DNA of 7,409 nucleotides, taken from the NCBI GenBank assembly GCA_029260195.1, contig JAJDDS010000116.1, positions 1 through 7,409 of the forward strand, given 5' to 3'. Position 1 is the stretch's first letter. Each line of letters starts with the position of its first letter. A program made the translations under genes and the position numbers. The notes beneath the pieces were generated by a model. It saw only the letters and a program-made list of their open reading frames with translations, was not told the DNA's origin and searched no databases. This document shows positions 1-6,211 of the stretch, in pieces. This DNA is from Phycisphaerae bacterium (GTDB lineage: Bacteria; Planctomycetota; Phycisphaerae; UBA1845).

Positions 1-99
1 AGTTTCAATCCACGCCCCCGCGAGGGGGGCGACCGGCGACTTCGTGGTGGACGCGGCGGGGGCGTCGGTTTCAATCCACGCCCCCGCGAGGGGGGCGAC
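1..99 (-). CRISPR. Leader-proximal end of a type I-C CRISPR array (2 repeats, 1 complete spacer; continues off the left edge)
   Basis: Two identical 32-bp repeats lie at 2-33 and 68-99, separated by a 34-bp spacer (34-67). Base 1 would be the last visible base of the next spacer. On the minus strand the repeat starts GTCGCCCC, has a 7-bp stem (CGCCCCC/GGGGGCG) with a 5-nt loop, and ends TGGATTGAAAC. The ATTGAAAC end is the hallmark of crRNA-sense I-C repeats and gives an 11-nt 5' handle after Cas5c cleavage. The array is therefore transcribed right to left, away from cas2, and 68-99 is the newest repeat. The spacer has about 79% GC; its source cannot be named from sequence alone. The number of further units is unknown. 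Confidence 0.97.
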
Positions 100-287
100 T
101 GCACGCTGCGTAAGTCAAGGCCATAGCGGAACTAACGTGCCGTGTTCCGCGAACCTGCGATTCGGTCCGGGCGTCGGGACTCACGTCGGATGCCTTCCCG
201 ATCCATCTCTTGCCACACCAAGGGTTTATGACGATCGCGAACCTCCCAGCGTTTTCATGGGCGCTTCCCATTCGCGGAGCACGGCCG
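100..287 (-). promoter_or_regulatory. CRISPR leader between cas2 and the first repeat
   Basis: This 188-bp non-coding stretch lies between the cas2 stop codon and the first repeat, upstream of the array in its transcription direction, which is where a leader belongs. It should hold the pre-crRNA promoter and the site where Cas1-Cas2 inserts new spacers. The leader end adjoining the repeat reads CGCAGCGTGCA on the minus strand. I see no convincing -35/-10 pair; a CATAAA on the minus strand near 222-227 is only a weak -10 candidate. There is no clear similarity to the DNA upstream of the solo repeat at 6212. Confidence 0.75.
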
Positions 288-578
288 CTAGATGATGAGA
301 GGGCCTTCGGGATCGTACGACGGCTTGGCGCCAACGTGTTCGACGCGTCGTCTCCAGTTTCTTCCCAAGAAGTAGAAACGCAAACTGTCCTCGTCGGGCT
401 TCGCTTCGTGAACGAGGCCGTGACGTAATTCCGCCCACTGGGCGGGGTCAACTAAGCACTCGAATACTGAGTTCTGCACACGCTGGCCGAAGTCCTCACA
501 CAGCTTCGCCACGCGACGAAGCCGTCGGCGTCCCGCGACGGACTGCGTGCTCACATCGTACGTCACCAACACCATCAT
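288..578 (-). CDS. cas2: CRISPR-associated endonuclease Cas2 (adaptation)
   Basis: This is a 96-residue protein, the usual size for Cas2. It opens with the family's first beta strand and metal-binding aspartate (MMVLVTYDVS, D8), followed by a basic helix (GRRRLRRVAKLCEDFGQRVQNSVFEC) and the strand LRFYFLG, all typical of the ferredoxin-like Cas2 fold. Cas2 dimers bridge two Cas1 dimers in the complex that captures and integrates spacers. The start is a double ATG (578 and 575). An AGGAG lies 11 nt upstream of the first, a rather long spacing. The gene is the last of the cas series and sits 81 nt after cas1, an unusually large gap for this otherwise tightly packed locus. It directly precedes the leader. 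Confidence 0.97.
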   Translation of the reverse strand: MMVLVTYDVSTQSVAGRRRLRRVAKLCEDFGQRVQNSVFECLVDPAQWAELRHGLVHEAKPDEDSLRFYFLGRNWRRRVEHVGAKPSYDPEGPLII

Positions 579-597
579 GATTCCATCGTCTCCTCAT

Positions 598-625
598 TTC
601 AACCTCTCTTTATGTCGGGGTTGAA
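598..625. repeat. Inverted repeat in the cas1-cas2 gap
   Basis: TTCAACC (598-604) and GGTTGAA (619-625) are perfect 7-bp inverted copies around a 14-nt loop, just upstream of the cas2 Shine-Dalgarno. On the minus strand this could form a stem-loop in the cas1-cas2 mRNA. No U-tract follows, so it does not look like an intrinsic terminator. It could be an RNA stability or processing element, an operator, or chance. Confidence 0.4.
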
Positions 626-659
626 GCGTCTCGCTGGTTGCGTCTGCGGCTCTGGCGAG

Positions 660-1691
660 TCACTTCCAGACGAACGGCGGATATCCATCGAGGTCGCCCC
701 GCAAGAATCGCGCCGCCAACAGTGCCTGGGCGTGTGGCAGTAGCCCGATGAGCAGTCTCTCGTCAAGAAAAGGATGATGTAGCTCCTCTTGTTTTCGGTT
801 TTGGTATGCGACCAGGACGATTTTTCGAGTCGCGTCGTCCATGGCCACGGCGCCACTTTCGGTCCGCTCGAATCCGCTTGGTTTGATCTGCTGCCGATTG
901 ATCAGCGAAACAGCCAGGCGGTCGGCGAGGAACGGCCGCAGCTCCTCCATCAGGTCCAGCGCCAATCCGAGTCTGCCCGGTCGATCGCGATGCAGAAAGC
1001 CGACCGCGGGATCCAGGCCGACGGCTTCGAGCGCTGAGCATACGTCGTGCGTGAGCAACGTGTATACGAACGATAACAGAGCGTTGACGTTGTCGAGAGG
1101 CGGGCGGCGATTACGCCCGTGGAAAAAGAAGCTCTCCTTCTGAGCGGTGATGAGATGGTCGAACACGCTGAAGTAGGCCCGTGCGGCTTCGCCCTCGCAG
1201 CCGCGCACGGTGTCCAACGGCGCCGGTTCTTTCAATCGTTCGACGAGATCCGCCAAATGGTCCGCCACCTTGCGAATCGCGTCGGCTTCGGGATCGACGG
1301 GGCGTTCACGTCTGGCGCGAAGTAGCACGGTTCGGGCATTGGCGATCTTGGCGATCACGATAGCCCTGGCGATGTCGGCTGACACTGTGTCGTCGTCCGC
1401 CTTTCGGTATTGTTCGCGTCTGAGCAACACGTTACCCGAGACGGGTCCATGCAATCGGGCGAGAAACTTCCCACGCTCACTGAGAAAGGAAATGGTCACG
1501 TCCTGCTCGCCGCACAGGCCCATCAGTGCGGGGCTGCACGCCACGCGCCCAAAGCACACGATGCCGCCGAGCGTGTGGATCGGTACGCGCAGCTTGGTTT
1601 CCTTGTCCACGCGCACGAGAACGGTCTCGCGCTGTCGGGCGAGGTAGGTTCCTTGGGTTGTGACGAAGAGCGTGTTGAGCAGCCTTTTCAT
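660..1691 (-). CDS. cas1: CRISPR-associated endonuclease/integrase Cas1 (type I-C)
   Basis: This 343-residue protein is the metal-dependent integrase of spacer acquisition. The N-terminal beta domain begins MKRLLNTLFVTTQGTYLAR and reads on into PIHTLGGIVCFG. The catalytic helical domain carries the expected residues: E166 in RGCEGEAARAYF, H234 in GFLHRDRPGR, and an acidic cluster D246/E249/E250 in ALDLMEELRPFLADR. The QIKPSGF segment near residue 270 is also typical of this Cas1 clade. I chose the ATG at 1691 because it matches the family N terminus and follows GGGGAGG by about 7 nt; an in-frame start at 1769 would add 26 unsupported residues overlapping cas4. One base separates it from the cas4 stop codon (TGA-C-ATG), indicating translational coupling. 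Confidence 0.97.
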   Translation of the reverse strand: MKRLLNTLFVTTQGTYLARQRETVLVRVDKETKLRVPIHTLGGIVCFGRVACSPALMGLCGEQDVTISFLSERGKFLARLHGPVSGNVLLRREQYRKADDDTVSADIARAIVIAKIANARTVLLRARRERPVDPEADAIRKVADHLADLVERLKEPAPLDTVRGCEGEAARAYFSVFDHLITAQKESFFFHGRNRRPPLDNVNALLSFVYTLLTHDVCSALEAVGLDPAVGFLHRDRPGRLGLALDLMEELRPFLADRLAVSLINRQQIKPSGFERTESGAVAMDDATRKIVLVAYQNRKQEELHHPFLDERLLIGLLPHAQALLAARFLRGDLDGYPPFVWK

Positions 1692-1692
1692 G

Positions 1693-2412
1693 TCATGCCT
1701 CCCCGCTCGGACGTGCGATCTGATCGAGGGTTTGACGCAGATAGGCACTCGCGCTTCGCCCGGACCCAACGGTCTTGGGGAGACACAGATCGTAGAGCGA
1801 GCAACGGTCGCATTTCTTGGCGTACGCAGCCAGCGGCGTGCGTCTCGACTCGGTCAGTTCGCGCAAACGTAGCGTGAGTGCCTCGGTCTCGGCCCGGAGT
1901 GCGTCGTCGATCGGGACGTCGTATCGGCGGCGCGGTTTCCCGTAGAAGAGCGCGCCGCAGCCGATATTCACGTCGAGCATCTCTTCGAGGCAGAGCGCCT
2001 GCGCGCAAAGCTGGACCGTGTCGCAATGGTCTTTCTTGGGACGGCCTCGTTTGTATTCGACCGGCACCGGCTGCCACCAGCCGTCCGCACCCTCCTGGCG
2101 CACGCCCTCCGTTGGACTATCCGGCGGCGCCCTCCGCCCGGGCGCGTCGTCGAGCAGCCGATGAAACTCGACGACATCAGCCCGGCCGGTGAGCCCCAGA
2201 CGGAAGGAGCGCAGTCTGAGCCCGCGTGCGATTCGCAGGTCGCCGCGGGATTCGGATTCAACCTGATCGACGCGCTCGTGTAGTTGGCGTCCCTCTGTGG
2301 TCAGGCGATTCTCCGCCCACGCGCCTTCCAGGTGGATCAGCCCCCACTGCCGCTCGCAGAACACTAGGTGCTGCAACGCGGAGATGGGGATGAGATCGTC
2401 TTCGGTGAACAT
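1693..2412 (-). CDS. cas4: CRISPR-associated exonuclease Cas4 (RecB-like, Fe-S)
   Basis: This 239-residue Cas4 trims and orients pre-spacers by their PAM in partnership with Cas1-Cas2. The RecB-type nuclease motifs are visible: H45 (GRQLHERV), D79 (GLTGRADVVEF), E119 and K121 (PVEYKRG) and Q134 (QLCAQAL). The four cysteines expected for the iron-sulfur cluster are present: C19 (HLVFCERQW) and C201, C204 and C210 (CDRCSLYDLC). The catalytic and cluster residues therefore look intact. The start at 2412 has AGGGG about 9 nt upstream. The gene begins 19 nt after the cas7 stop and ends one base before cas1, as usual for I-C order (cas7-cas4-cas1-cas2). Residues about 90-112 form a proline- and glycine-rich insert between two motifs. 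Confidence 0.96.
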   Translation of the reverse strand: MFTEDDLIPISALQHLVFCERQWGLIHLEGAWAENRLTTEGRQLHERVDQVESESRGDLRIARGLRLRSFRLGLTGRADVVEFHRLLDDAPGRRAPPDSPTEGVRQEGADGWWQPVPVEYKRGRPKKDHCDTVQLCAQALCLEEMLDVNIGCGALFYGKPRRRYDVPIDDALRAETEALTLRLRELTESRRTPLAAYAKKCDRCSLYDLCLPKTVGSGRSASAYLRQTLDQIARPSGEA

Positions 2413-2431
2413 CGGTGCGGTCCCCTGCGAA

Positions 2432-3334
2432 TCAGATCCAGTGCTCGACAGTGATCCCCGCCGGCAGGTCGCTCTCGACGATGCTCACTTGGTAATCGTC
2501 GAAGCGGCGAGGCGGGCGCTTCTGTTCCGCGAGTTCGGGTTTCAATTGCGCGTCGACGCGCGCGAAGAGTTGGTCGGCCCGCGCGGTGCCGAGCTTGCTC
2601 TCGTGTTTGAAGGCGATGCACTTGCAAGGCCGCATGTTCGCCCGGGCGGCGGACTTGTCATGTTCGAACATCTGGTCGAGGGCTGTCTTAAACAACTCTA
2701 GGTCGCCGGCCGAGAAGCCTGTCTGTTCTGCGAGGTGCGGGTTGACATAGGCGTGTACGCGGTAGAGGCCGTAGGGGATAGTGAACTTGCGGCCCATGGT
2801 TCGGTTGTCACCTTGCTGTTTGTCTGCCTCGGCTTGGGTGGTGACGGCGCAGCGGGTGACGGCATGTTCGGCGGAGACGATCGAATCGATGCTGCGGGCG
2901 AATCCGAACTGAACAGCGCCGCGGACCTGCCCGCAGTTGACGTCGGTGCTCATGACCGCGCCGAACGTGCGGATGTCGAAGAAGTTCGCGCACATCCAGG
3001 CGGTGATCTCGCGGGCCTTCTTCTCGTCCTTGGGCATCTTGCGTTTCTCGAATTTCAGGTCGAGCGCTTTGTAAGCCCGTTCGTGCTGGGCGTTCAGCAC
3101 CGCTCGCTCTTTGACATAGATTTCGTAAGGCGGCTGCTCTTCATGCACGAGCCCGACGTGATTCCGGATTTTTCGCTTGAGACAGACGTCGGTCACGATT
3201 CCCTGGCCCGTTTCCGGGTCGAGGCGGGGCAGGTTTCCGGCGTCGGGATCACCGTTGGGGTTGCCGTCGGTGATGTCGAAGAAGTAGACGATGTCGTAGC
3301 GGTTTTGGACGGGCTGATTGTTGTTGGCTGTCAT
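2432..3334 (-). CDS. cas7: Cas7c (Csd2), Cascade backbone subunit
   Basis: This 300-residue protein is the repeated backbone subunit of the I-C Cascade, polymerising along the crRNA. The N-terminal RRM-like segment is highly characteristic: YDIVYFFDITDGNPNGDPDA at residues 13-32, then LPRLDP and VTDVCLKRKIRNHV near 35-60. The later WMCANFFDIRTFGAVMS and QVRGAVQFGFARSI stretches are also typical of Csd2. I chose the ATG at 3334 because this motif starts 12 residues later and AAGGAGGA lies 7 nt upstream; the longer in-frame start at 3460 would add 42 residues inside cas8c that look like out-of-frame sequence. The start is 4 nt after the cas8c stop codon. Confidence 0.96.
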   Translation of the reverse strand: MTANNNQPVQNRYDIVYFFDITDGNPNGDPDAGNLPRLDPETGQGIVTDVCLKRKIRNHVGLVHEEQPPYEIYVKERAVLNAQHERAYKALDLKFEKRKMPKDEKKAREITAWMCANFFDIRTFGAVMSTDVNCGQVRGAVQFGFARSIDSIVSAEHAVTRCAVTTQAEADKQQGDNRTMGRKFTIPYGLYRVHAYVNPHLAEQTGFSAGDLELFKTALDQMFEHDKSAARANMRPCKCIAFKHESKLGTARADQLFARVDAQLKPELAEQKRPPRRFDDYQVSIVESDLPAGITVEHWI

Positions 3335-3338
3335 TGGA

Positions 3339-3764
3339 TTAGTCCTCCTTCGCGCTGTTGGCGCTTTGGGTCGTGTCGTTGGATTCACTGGCGGACTTTC
3401 TCGGCGTGAAGAAGTCCTGACGCTGGTGGTAGTAGCCGATGAAGAACAGCCCCTGTTCATCGAGGGGCAGGTGCGTGGGGAAGCCTTCGCCCGCGTTGAG
3501 ATCCTCGCAGATTTCCTGGACCAACTTTTCGCGGTTGATTTTCAGGCCTCGCTTGTCGGCGCCGAGCTTGTCGAGGTGATGGGCGTGGAGGCGTAGCAGG
3601 CGAGGAAACGCGGCGACTGGATTCGCGGAGGCGGAACTGAAGTATCGGTCCTTGATGGTAACGTTCAGGCCGTCCCCGAGGGCGTCTTCCTGTGTCTTTT
3701 CCAGGGCCGCGAAGAGCCGCCCCAGTCGATACGCCACGCTGTGGCAGTCGGGATCGAGGGACAT
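3339..3764 (-). CDS. cas11c: Cas11c small subunit from an internal start within cas8c
   Basis: Type I-C systems are known to make the small Cascade subunit Cas11c from an in-frame internal start near the 3' end of cas8c. Here the ATG at 3764 (codon 455 of cas8c) starts MSLDPDCHSVAYRLGRLFAA and would give a 141-residue, mainly helical protein. An AGGAG (3778-3774, minus strand) lies 9 nt upstream, a good ribosome binding site in the middle of a coding region. Both the position and the sequence of the first residues fit the described Cas11c. Cas11 copies line the belly of Cascade and stabilise the R-loop. Expression is inferred from this signal and from the family. Confidence 0.85.
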   Translation of the reverse strand: MSLDPDCHSVAYRLGRLFAALEKTQEDALGDGLNVTIKDRYFSSASANPVAAFPRLLRLHAHHLDKLGADKRGLKINREKLVQEICEDLNAGEGFPTHLPLDEQGLFFIGYYHQRQDFFTPRKSASESNDTTQSANSAKED

Positions 3765-5126
3765 TGTAATGGTCTCCTGTTCATTATTGAGGCGCGCCTT
3801 GCGCGCGAGGTATGCTTTGATGATCGAGGCACGAATATGACCGTTCGTACCGCCAGTCTGGCCGTCGACGCGGGTGCGGCGTAACACCGCGCCCGCCAGT
3901 GATTGCGGATAGTGCCCGCCCGTAAGGACCGCCCGGAGCACCGCGCCGCCAAGCAACGGTAAAATCTCGTCGCGCTCCCGCGCCGTCTGGTCAATGATCC
4001 GCTGAATCGAAATTGGCGGCATGTTCGGCGGGGCGCCGTCCAAGGCCAAGTCGGACAGATGTTGACCCAAGCGCTCGGCGAAATCCTGCACCGTGCCGGT
4101 CAACCAGAAGCGGACCGAGACGCGAGCGGCGTTGGGTGCGAGGCCGAGGACATGAAACGGGACTTCGCCGTCGTCGAACGCGGCGCCTTCCGCCGCGCGG
4201 CGGAGGCGGTTGAGGAAGCCGCGAAGGCGATCAACCGATGCCGAGTCTTCGGCGCTCTGGTATTCGAAGATGCCGAACATTGCGTCTTCAAACGGCGTGG
4301 GCTTTTCGGACCAGTACACGACGGTTGTGTCGCCCAGATGCACGCGCCGCTCTCGGTCAGACGTCAGCCGGTTGAGCGCCGTGCAGTACTTGAACGCGTC
4401 CTCGACGCCCACGGGCGCATTCGCCCCCTGGGACTTGCCGTAGGATTCGTACGCGTCCGCGTTGAACGCCACCAGCGTGGCGCCGGAACTCTGTGCTCCA
4501 CGCACACCCTTGATCTTGGGCTCATGCAAGCGGGCGATGGGCTGGACCTCGCCGCTGATCAGCGACGGGGTCCGCGCCGCGTCGTCATCTCCGGCGATCC
4601 GCTGGTTCCAGAAAGCGATAACGCGGGGGCGGTCGTGTACGTACTCGGTGCTCCCCGCCACACGGAAGACGCCGAACGCGACGGCCATCTCCGCTAGTTG
4701 CGGATGCGCGTCGGCCCGATCCGGCGTCCAGTTCTGAAGGAACCGGCAAACGGCGGAATTCGCCTGATCGCCGATTTCCTTTTCCAGCGTGAGGTGCCGA
4801 TCGCGGAACGACTCGAACGCCTGCTTGGTGCGGTCGGGTTTCGGATCATCCGGCTTGAAGCCAAGAATGTACTGGGCGTTGTCCCACAGAAATCCGGGGT
4901 TGAGACCGGATCCGGAGGGCTTAGCCTGTCCGGGGACGACCAGGAGTCGGGGCACGAGCCGTCCGCCGTCGTCCTGACGCGCGTCCTGAAACGCGCTTAA
5001 TGTTCCGTCCGCGTTGAGCACAACGACAAAGCTGATCTTCTGCCGGCTGAAGCCGAAACAGGCGACGTTCTGCTCGGGGTCGGCTTCGAGGCGGCCGTAA
5101 TACTCCGCGAGTTTCTGAAGGATCAT
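3339..5126 (-). CDS. cas8c: Cas8c (Csd1), Cascade large subunit
   Basis: This 595-residue protein matches the usual length and opening of Cas8c/Csd1 (MILQKLAEYYGRLEADPEQN), the large I-C Cascade subunit that recognises the PAM and helps recruit Cas3. Other family-like stretches are GLNPGFLWDNAQYILGF near residue 80, VRFWLTGTVQDFAERLGQHL in the middle, and MSLDPDCHSVAYRLGRLFA starting at residue 455. The C-terminal part is expected also to be made separately as Cas11c (see that entry). The ATG at 5126 overlaps the cas5c stop codon (ATGA), and the stop lies 4 nt before cas7, so translation should be coupled on both sides. The tail after about residue 580 is polar and low in complexity. Confidence 0.96.
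   Translation of the reverse strand: MILQKLAEYYGRLEADPEQNVACFGFSRQKISFVVVLNADGTLSAFQDARQDDGGRLVPRLLVVPGQAKPSGSGLNPGFLWDNAQYILGFKPDDPKPDRTKQAFESFRDRHLTLEKEIGDQANSAVCRFLQNWTPDRADAHPQLAEMAVAFGVFRVAGSTEYVHDRPRVIAFWNQRIAGDDDAARTPSLISGEVQPIARLHEPKIKGVRGAQSSGATLVAFNADAYESYGKSQGANAPVGVEDAFKYCTALNRLTSDRERRVHLGDTTVVYWSEKPTPFEDAMFGIFEYQSAEDSASVDRLRGFLNRLRRAAEGAAFDDGEVPFHVLGLAPNAARVSVRFWLTGTVQDFAERLGQHLSDLALDGAPPNMPPISIQRIIDQTARERDEILPLLGGAVLRAVLTGGHYPQSLAGAVLRRTRVDGQTGGTNGHIRASIIKAYLARKARLNNEQETITMSLDPDCHSVAYRLGRLFAALEKTQEDALGDGLNVTIKDRYFSSASANPVAAFPRLLRLHAHHLDKLGADKRGLKINREKLVQEICEDLNAGEGFPTHLPLDEQGLFFIGYYHQRQDFFTPRKSASESNDTTQSANSAKED
3774..3778 (-). promoter_or_regulatory. Internal ribosome binding site for cas11c
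   Basis: AGGAG on the minus strand, 9 nt upstream of the in-frame ATG at 3764 within cas8c. It supports independent translation of the small subunit and sets its start. Confidence 0.75.
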
Positions 5127-5770
5127 GTCCGCACCTCCGCGCCGTCGAACGGCGGCACATCGATGACGCCGTGACGCATCACTGCGCGGAAAAACCGCGG
5201 CGTCATGTCGTTGGCGAAGTCGATGTCGTGCAGCATGAAGCCCAGATCATGCTCGGGCTCGTCGGCGTAGTGGCCGCGCGGCGGGTCGCCTTCCTGCCAT
5301 ACGAAGTGGCAGTCGAACTCGCGGCAGCCGAGATAGGCACGGTGAAAGCACTGCCCCTTCTGCGCCCGGCGTTTGAACATCTCGTAATGTTTGGCAGCCG
5401 GATCGTTGCCACCCAGCAAATCGAAATGCGCTTCGATCAGGTACGCGACGTCGCGCAGAATGGTGGCTGCTCGCTGCTGGCGTTCTTCTTCGACGAAGAT
5501 CCCCAGGCGCCCGCCTCCGGCGTTCATCGCCTTTCTTGCGTTGGCAGCCGAGGCCTTGACTCCGACCTCATTGCGGCGGATGTTGGTGAACCGGATCGGG
5601 TTCAGCACGTGGATCCGATCGACGACCCAGTGGATCTGCGGCTTCCAGTAAACCGCTTCCAGAATCCCCCGGGCAGCCGACGGCGTCATGGCGTCGTAGC
5701 TGACCCTTTCGACCTTCATCTCCGGCCGCGTGAAGCATGCGTGCTCTCCCCAGACGTGAATCTGAATCAT
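5123..5770 (-). CDS. cas5: Cas5c (Cas5d), pre-crRNA endoribonuclease and Cascade subunit
   Basis: This 215-residue protein processes pre-crRNA in I-C systems, replacing Cas6, and then caps the 5' handle in Cascade. The Cas5 opening (MIQIHVWGEHACFTRPEMKV) and the conserved VSYDAMTPSAARGILEAVYW stretch (residues 23-42) are clear. Y41 in AVYWKP and K127-H128 in AAKHYEMFKRRA are plausible counterparts of the Tyr/Lys/His catalytic residues known from Bacillus halodurans Cas5d, so processing activity should be intact. The ATG at 5770 follows AAAGGAGTG and is 2 nt after the stop of the upstream small ORF (TGA-GA-ATG). An open frame runs 97 codons further upstream to 6061, but that extension is charged, low-complexity sequence overlapping the small ORF in another frame, and I reject it. 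Confidence 0.95.
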   Translation of the reverse strand: MIQIHVWGEHACFTRPEMKVERVSYDAMTPSAARGILEAVYWKPQIHWVVDRIHVLNPIRFTNIRRNEVGVKASAANARKAMNAGGGRLGIFVEEERQQRAATILRDVAYLIEAHFDLLGGNDPAAKHYEMFKRRAQKGQCFHRAYLGCREFDCHFVWQEGDPPRGHYADEPEHDLGFMLHDIDFANDMTPRFFRAVMRHGVIDVPPFDGAEVRT

Positions 5771-5772
5771 TC

Positions 5773-6018
5773 TCACTCCTTTCGAGTTCGTGGTTTGCTC
5801 GTCCTTGATCTCGACCCCACCCAGCCGCGTTTCCGCGCGCCGAGGAGGCAACTCCACACTTGTGCCGCGCTCATAGGTCCAACCGCTTCGGCGAGATCGT
5901 GGTGGATCGCGTCGAAATCTGGGGTGTACGGAAGGCGGTCGAGCGGCACGGGCGATGTTCGTGCGAGCTCGGTCGCCGCCTTGAGTTGGCGAGCATTCGG
6001 TTTCCAATTCTCCGTCAT
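5773..6018 (-). CDS. Unrecognised small basic protein, first gene of the effector operon
   Basis: I do not recognise this 81-residue protein (MTENWKPNARQLKAATELAR...). Codon-frame composition looks genuinely coding: residues 1-20 form an amphipathic, basic helix; the middle (LPYTPDFDAIHHDLAEAVG then MSAAQVWSCLLGARKRGWVG) reads as helix-turn-helix followed by a turn, perhaps winged-helix-like; the tail is strongly basic (SRSRTSKPRTRKE), suggesting nucleic acid binding. The ATG at 6018 has AAAGGAAG about 7 nt upstream. An alternative ATG at 6057, preceded by GAGG 6 nt upstream, would add MSIRTKKKRKEVQ. Its TGA stop lies 2 nt before cas5c, so it is co-translated with the Cascade genes. It is not a standard I-C component. 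A DNA-binding regulator of the locus or an accessory Cascade factor are possibilities only. Confidence 0.72.
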   Translation of the reverse strand: MTENWKPNARQLKAATELARTSPVPLDRLPYTPDFDAIHHDLAEAVGPMSAAQVWSCLLGARKRGWVGSRSRTSKPRTRKE

Positions 6019-6033
6019 CTGGACTTCCTTTCT

Positions 6034-6070
6034 CTTCTTCTTGGTCCTTATTGACATCCATTACCTCGAA
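6034..6070 (-). promoter_or_regulatory. Predicted Cascade binding site (TTC PAM plus partial protospacer) targeted by the solo-repeat guide
   Basis: On the minus strand TTC (6070-6068) is followed by GAGGTAATGGATGTCAA (6067-6051). The pseudo-spacer after the solo repeat begins GATGTAATGGAGGTCAA, matching 15 of 17 positions, with mismatches at 3 and 12; beyond position 17 the match ends. TTC is the usual type I-C PAM and is in the correct place. Position 12 is one of the every-sixth bases that Cascade flips out of the duplex, so that mismatch should cost little; position 3 lies in the seed and should weaken binding. A full 34-nt footprint would reach 6034. The site covers the start region of the cas operon, including a GAGG ribosome binding site and the ATG at 6057, and the -35 box of the plus-strand promoter. 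Confidence 0.8.
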
Positions 6071-6080
6071 CGTGTATACT
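6051..6080 (+). promoter_or_regulatory. Near-consensus sigma70-type promoter reading toward the solo repeat
   Basis: TTGACA (6051-6056, 6/6 to the -35 consensus) and TATACT (6075-6080, 5/6 to the -10 consensus) are 18 bp apart, so transcription should begin near 6087 and run rightward through the solo repeat at 6212 in its crRNA sense. It points against cas3 and away from the cas5c operon. Its -35 box lies inside the predicted Cascade target site, implying self-repression by the guide RNA. The call assumes the host uses a standard housekeeping sigma factor. Confidence 0.72.
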
Positions 6081-6104
6081 ACCCTCGTCGACGCGGAGTT
6101 GGAA
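6076..6104 (-). promoter_or_regulatory. Possible promoter of the cas5c-cas2 operon
   Basis: On the minus strand TAGTAT (6081-6076, 4/6 to -10) lies 17 bp after TTCCAA (6104-6099, 3/6 to -35), placing a transcript start near 6069, right at the TTC PAM of the predicted Cascade target. The palindromic GTATAC core (6074-6079) is shared with the -10 box of the opposite promoter, so polymerase could use only one at a time. The boxes are poor matches, but a promoter is expected here because cas3 ends more than 250 bp upstream, a hairpin follows it, and the operon's first gene starts at 6057 or 6018. Confidence 0.4.
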
Positions 6105-6211
6105 GCTCTGGATGTCGCCTTGAGGGAGTTTCTTGCGCCAGGATCACCTGCGATTTCAGGAATGTGGAGTCAAACGTCTCAACAAGCGAGAACCAGACGG
6201 CTTTCCGCAAC

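Noticed and set aside
34..67. Array spacer as a self-targeting spacer
   Set aside because: I found no other matching stretch in this window; its GC-rich sequence probably comes from foreign DNA, but the source cannot be determined here.
1692..1769. Longer Cas1 start
   Set aside because: Adds 26 residues that overlap cas4 and are absent from the family N terminus; the ATG at 1691 has a strong ribosome binding site.
2735..3409. A 224-codon plus-strand ORF opposite cas7
   Set aside because: Valine- and glycine-rich antisense shadow of a conserved Cas7 frame.
4059..4697. A 212-codon plus-strand ORF opposite cas8c
   Set aside because: Antisense shadow in GC-rich coding DNA with no ribosome binding site or recognisable motifs.
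5771..6061. A 97-codon in-frame N-terminal extension of Cas5c
   Set aside because: Charged low-complexity sequence with no Cas5 similarity, overlapping the more protein-like small ORF; the ATG at 5770 has a good ribosome binding site and the family N terminus.
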